Source: Malonomonas sp036526255 (GTDB lineage Bacteria > Desulfobacterota > Desulfuromonadia > Desulfuromonadales > Geopsychrobacteraceae). From it: a stretch of DNA of 64,000 bases. The translations under genes were made by a program, and so were the position numbers. Positions 8,057 to 14,838 of the stretch are shown piece by piece; position 1 is the stretch's first letter, and every line of letters starts with the position of its first letter. Location: the NCBI GenBank assembly GCA_036526255.1, contig DATCYW010000006.1, positions 20,503-84,502 of the forward strand. Reading direction: 5' to 3'. The notes under the pieces were generated by a model. The model searched no databases. It was not told where the DNA came from and saw only the letters and a program-made list of their open reading frames with translations.

Positions 8057-8482
8057 AAGGATCTCCAGAACTATCTGACAGAATCCTCAACCTTAGATTG
8101 ACTTTGAATTACATCATATCAAACGTTTCTGAGGTGTGAGGACTTCGACCGGAATCCTTCTTCTCCAATCTTTGAACTGGCTGACGGTCAATCGACAAAA
8201 AACTCTCAGCGAGATCCCCCAGCCAGCTAAATTTGCCGCCCTCTCAATACGACAACTACCCATCTAGCCAAAATCACAAAGCAAATTCCGACCAGACTTC
8301 TCGTAAGTCGTACCAAAACTAAACACACTCCTAAGTAGCTGAAAAGACTTCAAGTTGCTAAGTGGATTTTGACCAGAAAAATTCGGGTATTTTGCGAAAA
8401 TGTGTCTATTGGAAGTGGATATTTATCTCCAAAAATCCTTCAGTGAAATATGAGCCCGAGAGAGGGAGAGAGGAGTTGAAAT
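8057..8482. other. 426-bp gap upstream of recombinase, with candidate recombination dyad
   Basis: No gene was recognised. Near the recombinase end there is an imperfect dyad TGGATA-TTTA-TCTCCA at 8416-8431, with a TGTCTA half-site just before it (8402-8407). Resolvase genes often have their res sites directly upstream. The match to a res arrangement is suggestive only. Confidence 0.35.
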
Positions 8483-9073
8483 ATGAATGGACAAAGGATT
8501 GGATACGCTCGTGTCAGCACAACCGGCCAAGACCTCAGCCTGCAAAGAGACGGGTTGGCAGACTGCGACAAGATTTTTGAGGAGAAAGCATCAGGTGCCA
8601 AGGGGACAGTAATGCCTGCACTTGAGGAAGCTATGAATTACGTCAGGGATGGTGATGTTTTTGTCGTTACCAAACTGGATCGGCTTGCTCGCTCCGTTCT
8701 TGAGCTAATGCAGATCACTCAGGTTCTCCAGGACAAGAAGTGCGACCTGAAGGCTCTTGATCAAGATCTAGACACCTCAACGCCAACCGGCCGATTGATC
8801 TTTCATGTCCTTGCGGTAATTGGCGAGTTTGAGCGCGAACTGATCACCGAACGGGCCAGAGAAGGACGAGAACGCGCTATGGCAGCCGGCGTAAAATTCG
8901 GTCGTAAACCCAAGTTGTCGAAAAGGAAAGAACATGAATTGCTTGAGATGCTGGAATCTGTAGTTATCAGCAAAGAGGATCTGGCTCGACAGTTCAATGT
9001 TTCAAGAGCAACGGTTTACAGGCTAGCGGCTAAGCTTGATAAAGATTTTGTCGGGCAAGCCCAACAGAGTTGA
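8483..9073 (+). CDS. Serine recombinase, resolvase/invertase family
   Basis: This 196-residue protein has the standard small serine recombinase layout. Catalytic Ser12 lies in RIGYARVSTTGQDLSLQ. KLDRLARSVLEL and EFERELITERAREGRERAMAAG supply the conserved arginines and helix E. The C-terminal helix-turn-helix is KEDLARQFNVSRATVYRLAAKL. All key residues are present, so it is probably active. No Tn3 transposase is beside it, so it is either an orphan resolvase of a lost transposon or a DNA invertase. The start at 8483 has GAGGAG upstream. Confidence 0.92.
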   Translation: MNGQRIGYARVSTTGQDLSLQRDGLADCDKIFEEKASGAKGTVMPALEEAMNYVRDGDVFVVTKLDRLARSVLELMQITQVLQDKKCDLKALDQDLDTSTPTGRLIFHVLAVIGEFERELITERAREGRERAMAAGVKFGRKPKLSKRKEHELLEMLESVVISKEDLARQFNVSRATVYRLAAKLDKDFVGQAQQS

Positions 9074-9080
9074 AAGCGTC

Positions 9081-9110
9081 GGGGCTGCTCCACAATTTGG
9101 CAGCAGCCCC
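9081..9110 (+). terminator. Hairpin after recombinase gene, possible terminator
   Basis: GGGGCTGCT (9081-9089) pairs with AGCAGCCCC (9102-9110). There is no T-run after the stem, so it may work poorly as a rho-independent terminator. Confidence 0.45.
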
Positions 9111-9235
9111 CACTTAAGTCACTACATCCGAGACCACGCAACGTTCCCTGGAAATAGCCAGGGAGTCATTTTGGTACGAGATTCGAAGCTCAGAAATGTC
9201 TAATCCGCTAGTGAAGATTCAGTCACCCCATCAGC

Positions 9236-9733
9236 CTATTTGGGAAAAACAGCCGGAATCGTAAAGACCCAGTCGTTGTCCTTAACCGGGGTATGGCAAC
9301 CGACGCAAGACTGAGGCCCCTTGCTGAACGGTTCCTTGTTTAATCCGACCCAACGAGCCCATCCCCATCCATATGTATCGGCATATTGCTTTGAATCCTT
9401 GAACATGAACTCGGCATGGACCAGATCGCCCGGCTTTTTTGCGGCCTTCCAGCTCTCAAGATCAACTGCCTTCCAGACAACCTTGCCGATAATCGCCCCA
9501 TCCGGCCACTTATTCGTTTCACCGGAACGAGCTGCCTTTACGGCGACATCATTTCCTAGAATCACCCGAATCGTATTGTTGTCGGTCCTGTACGAAATGG
9601 ATATCGTCGCCCAGTCTTGCCAGCTAGCCGGGTAAGCGATGCCATTAGACTTGCCGGGCATATGGTGTGCAGCAAAAGAAACAGACGACAATAGAAACAC
9701 GACAACCAGAATTGTGAACGTCATAACCTTCAT
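9236..9733 (-). CDS. Cytochrome P460-family c-haem protein
   Basis: The chosen start at 9733 has AGGAGG eight bases upstream; a longer frame reaches 9793 but lacks a ribosome site. A Sec signal peptide (TFTILVVVFLLSSVSFA) precedes a ~140-residue periplasmic domain with KWPDGAIIGKVVWK and the C-terminal haem-attachment motif C143-V-G-C146-H147, then the family-typical tail DNDWVFTIPAVFPK. P460-family proteins oxidise small nitrogen compounds or act as stress haem proteins; the role here is open. It stands alone between the recombinase and the IS110 element, in mobile surroundings. Confidence 0.85.
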   Translation of the reverse strand: MKVMTFTILVVVFLLSSVSFAAHHMPGKSNGIAYPASWQDWATISISYRTDNNTIRVILGNDVAVKAARSGETNKWPDGAIIGKVVWKAVDLESWKAAKKPGDLVHAEFMFKDSKQYADTYGWGWARWVGLNKEPFSKGPQSCVGCHTPVKDNDWVFTIPAVFPK

Positions 9734-9793
9734 ACGAAACCTCCTTTCATCTCCCTGTCGAGAAAGACTAGCAGAAAACTTCACATCATCCAT

Positions 9794-10181
9794 GACGGGA
9801 CAGAAAATTGAGGCCGGGATTTACCTCTGAGCAACATTGCCAAGTTGTTTATTCTCAACGTTGTGATGTAATTACGGCTGATGGAAACTGATAGGAAATT
9901 GCTTTTCAGGGATAGCTCCTGCGGCACTGTGAACTGCACCTCTCCCGCCAATCTTCGTTCGAAAACCAACCTATTTACCGTTGTAAGAGAAGCGGCTCAC
10001 CGCTATCAATCAAAAAGCCGACCAACAAGTCGAAGCCACCCTATTAAATTCGGACCGCTTGCCGTTCTAAGCTGCGCTAATTCGACAACCGGCAGTGGTA
10101 AAGAAATCCATTCAGCGTAATGCTCGGGTTATCATTCCCGCTCCAGCCTCACCGAACGGTTGGGTACTGTTTGTCTCATAT
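9794..10181. other. Non-coding stretch before the IS110 element
   Basis: Only short frames are found (one 79-codon plus-strand frame at 9881-10120 lacks a ribosome site and a family resemblance). I see no RNA gene. It probably contains the P460 promoter on the minus strand, not identified. Confidence 0.35.
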
Positions 10182-11571
10182 ATGGTCTCTCCCCTTCATG
10201 CAAGGGCCGAGTAAAAGAATGAAGAGGGACAAGTTTGCGGTCATATATCCGGCCTCTTTTTGACGGTCTTGTTCCGCCGGGCCTTAATGAATTACGCGCG
10301 TATTGTCCTTATCAAAAGTTCGGTTTTTTATAACCGTTGAGACTATCAGGGTTTCAATACGCCGGTCTGACCTGTTTCGTCATTACTGATCACACAGCCT
10401 TCGCAATTTCTGGTGAGAGCTTTCCTTCCCTTCGTTTGAGTTTCTCGTCGATGCGATAATACGATTACGCTAAATTGGGTTCATAGCGAGTATTCTGCCT
10501 CAGAATAGCCCAGCCGATCCGCGCCATCTTGCTTGCTACAGCAACAACTGTTTTGTTCCATCCTCTTCTTTCGACGAGACGAATGATCCAGCGGCTCAAT
10601 GGGTCATCCCGGTTGGCCGCATAACGAACGACAGCACGTGCACCATGAACCAGAAGTTTACGAAGATAGTTATCGCCTCGTTTACTAATCCCCAGAAGAA
10701 CGTTTTTGCCACCACTGCTATGCTGCTTGGGGACCAGGCCAAGCGATGCGGCAGCTTGTCGGCCACAGGCATAAGATTGGCCATCGCCGATTGTGCTGCG
10801 GAAAGCACTTGCGGTAATCAGTCCGAAACCTGGTATGGTTTGCAGTCGCTGGCAGGCTTCATCCTGTTGGCTCAGCAGCTTAAGTTCCTTGGTGTAAAAC
10901 GCAATGTGTTCTTCTAGTTCGACAAGTTGCTCATAGCGCCTTGCCAGGATGTTGCGAAACCGGAAGCTTAAGCCATTATCCGCGTCTTCGAGAAGCCCTG
11001 GAATCAGTCGACGCAGTGTTGCAAGCCCCTTTGTAAAGGAGATGCCATATTCACCGAGCAACCCGCGAGTGGAGTTGCTCAGTGCGGTCCGATCTCGCAG
11101 GCACTGGGAGCGGATTCTGTGAATAGCCTGGATGTCATGTTCCTCTGCCGTTTTGATGGCAACAAATGACACCCTCGGTCGATTGACTGCCTCGGCGATG
11201 GCGCGGGCATCGTTGTAGTCATTCTTGTTTCCCTGGACCAACGGTTTGACATGCTGGGGCGGAATCAGTTTTACATCATGCCCCATGTGAGTGAGCTTTC
11301 GCCCCCAGTAGTGAGAGGTTGCACAAGCCTCCATCGCAACCAGGCAAGGTGGGAGTTGAGCGAAGAACTGACCCACCTGATTGCGGCGCAACATGCGTTT
11401 CTTCAACTCTTTATTGCGTTCATTGAAACAAACGACATGAAAAATGTTCTTAGCCAGGTCCAGGCCAACAGTAGTATATTCATCTTGGTCTCCTCTCTGC
11501 TAAGTTGATGGTTAGATACCTCTTCCATCATTGCGCATTGACGCCGACTTGGGTAGCAGGGGGGAGACCAT
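10182..11571 (-). mobile_element. IS110-family (IS1111-type) insertion sequence
   Basis: ATGGTCTCTCCCC at 10182-10194 is matched in inverse orientation by the 13 bases at 11559-11571 (12 of 13 identical). Terminal or subterminal inverted repeats fit the IS1111 group, whereas classical IS110 members lack them. They enclose one minus-strand transposase frame and give an element of about 1.39 kb, the usual size. The precise ends may lie several bases outside the repeats. No target duplication is visible, as expected for this family. Confidence 0.75.
10465..11483 (-). pseudogene. IS110/IS1111 transposase with frameshift near codon 3
   Basis: The body of the protein is intact: DEDD-type N-terminal catalytic domain with AMEACATSHYWGRKL and GNKNDYNDARAIAEAV, and the C-terminal IPGFGLITASAF and GISKRGDNYLRKLLVHGAR motifs. 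The expected N-terminus TTVGLDLAKNIFHVVCFNERNKE is in this same frame, but the only ATG with a ribosome site (11481-11483, after GGAGA) is one base out. One missing base at about 11476-11477 explains this. Unless a non-standard start is used, the catalytic Asp of GLDLAK is not translated and the element is inactive. A shorter frame from a TTG at 11406 lacks that Asp. Confidence 0.72.
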
Positions 11572-11761
11572 TTCATCAAAAGTATGGAGTTTCGACCAAG
11601 GACCAACCTTCCGCTAACACGGCGCTATTTCCACCTCATATGTCGTTACAAATTGAGTCGCGAATGTCCTCAGTATTTTTTATATCAGGTGGCGGGTTTC
11701 GATCTCGATCTTGATAGGTAGGTTTAAGCTGGCGGGATCTGCCTTCTGCACGGTCGGACAC

Positions 11762-11986
11762 TCAGTCCCGTTGTACCACCGCGATCTGTTGCCCTTCGAA
11801 CTCAACCACTTGCCCCGGGCGCACTTTGCAACGCTTGCGCAGTTCGATCTGGCCGTCCACCTTGACAGCGCCGGCGGCGATGGTCATTTTTGCCGCCCCG
11901 CCGCTGGGACTTAAGCTGAGCAGTTTCAGTAGATCGCACAATTCGACAAATTCACGCCCCTGCAGATCAAACTCTTCCATCTTCAA
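11762..11986 (-). CDS. ybcJ: YbcJ-type S4 RNA-binding protein
   Basis: This 74-residue protein is a single S4 domain: FVELCDLLKLL, then SPSGGAAKMTIAAGAVKVDG, RKRCKVRPGQVVEFEGQ. Length and sequence match the YbcJ family, which binds RNA and is thought to associate with ribosomes. Its start overlaps the stop of the methyltransferase-like gene by 4 bp (ATGA), so the two are coupled. It is the first core-type gene to the right of the accessory region. Confidence 0.88.
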   Translation of the reverse strand: MKMEEFDLQGREFVELCDLLKLLSLSPSGGAAKMTIAAGAVKVDGQIELRKRCKVRPGQVVEFEGQQIAVVQRD

Positions 11987-12699
11987 TTCCTTTTCGGCGC
12001 TTTTGCCGCACTGTAGTTCACTTTTTTAGAGGTCTTTTTTTCGGCCACCCAGACGGCATGGCGGTAGCCCCCTTTGCCGGGCCTTTCGCAACGCACTGCA
12101 AAACCGGCCGTGCCGAGACGTGCATCGAAGCCAGCGTCGGGGTTTTCGCCCCAGACCGCCAGGGTTCCGCCCGGTTTGAGCGCTGCACGGCAGCGTTCGA
12201 TGGCGCGACTGCCGTAGAGCGGGTCGTTGCGTCGGTCGCTGCGGGGGTGGGGGCCGCGGTAAAGATCAAGGATGATGGCGTCAAAGCTTTCACTTGGTGC
12301 CTGTTGAATCAACACGGCCACGTCACCGATTTCAACCGTCACGCGCGGGTCGCTGGCAGCCCCTTCGGTCAATTCAGCGAGCGGGCCGAGGCACCACTTG
12401 TGGATGGTCGGATTCAACTCGGCGACCACCACCTGGGCGGCATCCGGCAGGGCGTCAAGCACCGCGCGCAGGGTGATCGCCATCCCCAGCCCGCCGACCA
12501 GCACCCGTGGAGCGGGGTGGTTCTTCAGGCCGTGGCAGCCGAGGGTTCCGAGAGCGATTTCGGAGCGCTGTGCCTTGCTGTTCATCAGCACCTGCGGGCC
12601 GAGGGTGATCAGAAAATCCCCTTTGCCGCGCTTGCGCAGCTCAAGCGTCCCTTCAGTTTCACTGACAAACCGGTCGAGCACTTCCCAGGCAAGAGCCAT
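11983..12699 (-). CDS. Spermidine synthase-like SAM-dependent methyltransferase
   Basis: The Rossmann-fold motifs of the spermidine-synthase-like group are visible: RVLVGGLGMAITLRAVL as motif I, VVVAELNPTIHKW as motif II, VTVEIGDVAVLI, DAIILDLYRGPHP and LKPGGTLAVW. The DAIILDLYRGP loop stands where aminopropyl transferases have their gatekeeping acid, but the protein (238 aa) is short and lacks the N-terminal beta domain, so a true polyamine synthase is unlikely. The C-terminus is lysine-rich (KKTSKKVNYSAAKAPKRN). It overlaps ybcJ by 4 bp. The substrate is unknown. Confidence 0.8.
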   Translation of the reverse strand: MALAWEVLDRFVSETEGTLELRKRGKGDFLITLGPQVLMNSKAQRSEIALGTLGCHGLKNHPAPRVLVGGLGMAITLRAVLDALPDAAQVVVAELNPTIHKWCLGPLAELTEGAASDPRVTVEIGDVAVLIQQAPSESFDAIILDLYRGPHPRSDRRNDPLYGSRAIERCRAALKPGGTLAVWGENPDAGFDARLGTAGFAVRCERPGKGGYRHAVWVAEKKTSKKVNYSAAKAPKRN

Positions 12700-12718
12700 A
12701 CTAAATCTCCAGCATCGA

Positions 12719-14353
12719 CTAGAGTTTCAGATCGGCGTGCCCGGCATAGAGCTTCTCGCGAATTTTGGCGACTTCCGGGCTCTCAAGGTATTCATCGAAG
12801 GTCATCACCCGGTCGATGAAGCCGGCCGGGGCGAATTCGACGATGCGGTTGGCGACGGTGGCCAGAAACTTGTGGTCGTGCGAGGCGAACAGGATCACCT
12901 CCGAGTAGGCGATCAGCCCGTTGTTCAGGGCGGTGATCGACTCAAGGTCCAGGTGGTTGGTCGGCTCGTCGAAGATCAGCACGTTGGCGCCGGTCAGCAT
13001 CATCTTGGCCAGCATACAGCGGACCTTCTCGCCACCGGAGAGGACGCTCGATTTTTTTGTCGCCTCTTCGCCGGAGAACAGCATCCGACCCAAAAAGCCG
13101 CGGGCGAAACTTTCCCCTTCGGTCGGCGCGAACTGGCGCAGCCAATCGATCAGGTTCATGTCGTTCTGGAAGTAGCTGCCGTTTTCCTTGGGGAAGAAGG
13201 TCGGCAGGATGGTCACCCCCCAGCGAAAGCTGCCGCTGTCCGGCTTGATTTCGCCTTCGAGGATCTGAAACAGGGTCGTCTTGGTCAGGCTGTCGCCGCC
13301 GACGAAGGCGATCTTATCCCCCTTGTTGACGGTCAGGCTGAAATTGTCCAGCACCTTGACGCCGTCGATGGTTTTGCTCAGATCCTTGATTTCAAGGATG
13401 ATGTCGCCGCAGGGGCGCTCCGGCTTGAAGACCACAAAGGGGTATTTGCGCGAGGAGACCGGCATGTCTTCGATGGTCAGTTTTTCCAGCAGTTTCTTGC
13501 GCGAGGTGGCCTGCTTGGCCTTGGAGGCGTTGGAGGAGAAACGCTGGATGAACTCTTTGAGCTCGTTGGCCTTGTCGGTGACCTTGCGGTTCTCTTCCTG
13601 CTTCTGATGCAGCACCAGCTGGCTGGCTTCATACCAGAAATCGTAGTTGCCGACATAGACGGTGATCTTGCCGAAGTCGATGTCGGCGACGTGGGTGCAG
13701 ACCTGGTTGAGAAAGTGCCGGTCGTGGGACACGACGATGACGGTGTTCTGGAAGCGCGAAAGAAAATCCTCCAGCCAGTTAATCGACTTCAGGTCCAGGT
13801 GGTTGGTCGGCTCATCAAGCAACAGGATGTCGGGGTTGCCGAACATCGCCTGGGCCAGCAGCACGCGGACCTTTTCACCGCCTTCGAGTTCCTTCATCTT
13901 CTTGTGGCGCAGCTCTTCGGGGATGCCCAGACCGTTGAGCAGCACCGCCGCTTCTGACTCGGCCTCGTAGCCGTTCATCTCGGCGAACTCGGCTTCCAGC
14001 TCGCCGGAGCGGACGCCGTCCTCTTCAGTGAATTCCCCCTTGGAATAGATCGCTTCACGCTCGGCCATCACTTTGAACAGCCGCTGATGCCCCATCATCA
14101 CGGTGTTGAAGACCGTCTCTTCGTCAAAGGCGAAATGGTCCTGGCGCAGCATGGCGATCCGCTCACCGGTGCCGGTCGAAACATCCCCTTTGTCTGCCTC
14201 GATTTCACCGGCGAGGATCTTCAGAAAGGTCGATTTACCCGAACCGTTCGCGCCGATCAGGCCGTAACAGTTGCCGGGAATGAACTTTATATTGACGTCT
14301 TTAAAGATGACCCGCTTGCCGTAGGCAAGGGCCACATTGTGTGCGCTGATCAT
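12719..14353 (-). CDS. ABC-F family ATPase, YbiT-like
   Basis: Two ABC domains share one chain (544 aa) with no membrane segments. Domain 1 has Walker A GANGSGKST, signature LEGGEKVR and Walker B ILLLDEPTNHLDL. Domain 2 has a degenerate Walker A (GGDSLTKTT, Gly-Lys-Thr lost), signature LSGGEKVR and Walker B VLIFDEPTNHLDL. The opening follows E. coli YbiT, including GxGERIAMLRQDHFAF. A helical linker of about 80 residues separates the domains. ABC-F proteins act at the ribosome E site to relieve stalling. The ribosome site AAGAAGG is preceded by a terminator hairpin 29 bases upstream, suggesting attenuation. Confidence 0.92.
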   Translation of the reverse strand: MISAHNVALAYGKRVIFKDVNIKFIPGNCYGLIGANGSGKSTFLKILAGEIEADKGDVSTGTGERIAMLRQDHFAFDEETVFNTVMMGHQRLFKVMAEREAIYSKGEFTEEDGVRSGELEAEFAEMNGYEAESEAAVLLNGLGIPEELRHKKMKELEGGEKVRVLLAQAMFGNPDILLLDEPTNHLDLKSINWLEDFLSRFQNTVIVVSHDRHFLNQVCTHVADIDFGKITVYVGNYDFWYEASQLVLHQKQEENRKVTDKANELKEFIQRFSSNASKAKQATSRKKLLEKLTIEDMPVSSRKYPFVVFKPERPCGDIILEIKDLSKTIDGVKVLDNFSLTVNKGDKIAFVGGDSLTKTTLFQILEGEIKPDSGSFRWGVTILPTFFPKENGSYFQNDMNLIDWLRQFAPTEGESFARGFLGRMLFSGEEATKKSSVLSGGEKVRCMLAKMMLTGANVLIFDEPTNHLDLESITALNNGLIAYSEVILFASHDHKFLATVANRIVEFAPAGFIDRVMTFDEYLESPEVAKIREKLYAGHADLKL

Positions 14354-14374
14354 GATTCAACTACCTTCTTGTGA

Positions 14375-14406
14375 AATAAAAAACCACAGGGGTGATCCCT
14401 GTGGTT
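14375..14406 (-). terminator. Terminator inside the ABC-F leader, candidate attenuator
   Basis: Read on the minus strand, AACCACAGGG pairs with CCCTGTGGTT (10 bp, five-base loop) and is followed by a T-run. It lies immediately before the ribosome site of the ABC-F gene, and no minus-strand gene lies between it and the terminator of the next gene to the right. A 22-codon upstream ORF (14429 down to 14361) spans the hairpin and ends inside the ribosome site, but has no clear ribosome site of its own. Confidence 0.6.
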
Positions 14407-14586
14407 GGGGTGCGCAGCGTTTGTAGCATTGATCGGGGGCGGGGGGCAACCAAATTTTGCTTCTATTTCGGTGGGATAGAGTGGCTTTGTGAAATAGCTA
14501 GCCAAGGCTTGAAAATGGGCGAGCCATTGAAATTCAATTTCAAGGTGATATGTCTGGAAGTAAAAAGGAGAAGGAAGGTTTGAAAC

Positions 14587-14778
14587 ATGATGATACGAGT
14601 CAAGTATCCAAATGGGGTCACTGAGATGGTGCGGCCACCCCTGTTGAGGCATCGGATCAAATCTGAAAAAATCAGTGAGTTCAGGCGCTCCGATGGTTGG
14701 GGGACACTCGGCAAGGGCAGTCTGAGGAGTAGCAAACCTGCTGCTTACCTAGGGGAGGAACGCAGAGAAGCTGTTTGA
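14587..14778 (+). CDS. Small conserved protein of Geobacter type (63 aa)
   Basis: The pattern MIRVKYPNGVTEMV, then ISEFRRSDGW, and a tail YLGEERRE belongs to a family of 50-70 residue proteins I know from Geobacter and relatives, where several copies per genome occur; the function is unassigned. AAGGAG lies 15-20 bases upstream. The second Met (14590) could equally be the start. It is isolated and convergent with the GT2 gene, with a terminator directly after it. Confidence 0.7.
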   Translation: MMIRVKYPNGVTEMVRPPLLRHRIKSEKISEFRRSDGWGTLGKGSLRSSKPAAYLGEERREAV

Positions 14779-14802
14779 CCGAATGAGGTTTTCTTATAGA
14801 AG

Positions 14803-14838
14803 AAGGCCCGTTCTCAGGCGAGAACGGGCTTTCTTGTT
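14803..14838 (+). terminator. Rho-independent terminator
   Basis: GCCCGTTCTC (14806-14815) pairs with GAGAACGGGC (14820-14829), followed by a T-rich run. It ends the small gene on the plus strand and may help end the convergent gene. Confidence 0.85.

Noticed and set aside
9881..10120. 79-codon ORF beside the IS110 element
   Set aside because: No ribosome site, no family resemblance, position in intergenic DNA with short frames on all strands.
11403..11606. 67-codon minus-strand ORF containing the transposase ATG
   Set aside because: It is the out-of-frame product of the one-base deletion at the transposase start, not a separate gene.
12398..13957. 519-codon plus-strand frame
   Set aside because: Antisense to the ABC-F gene and the end of the methyltransferase-like gene; no family signal.
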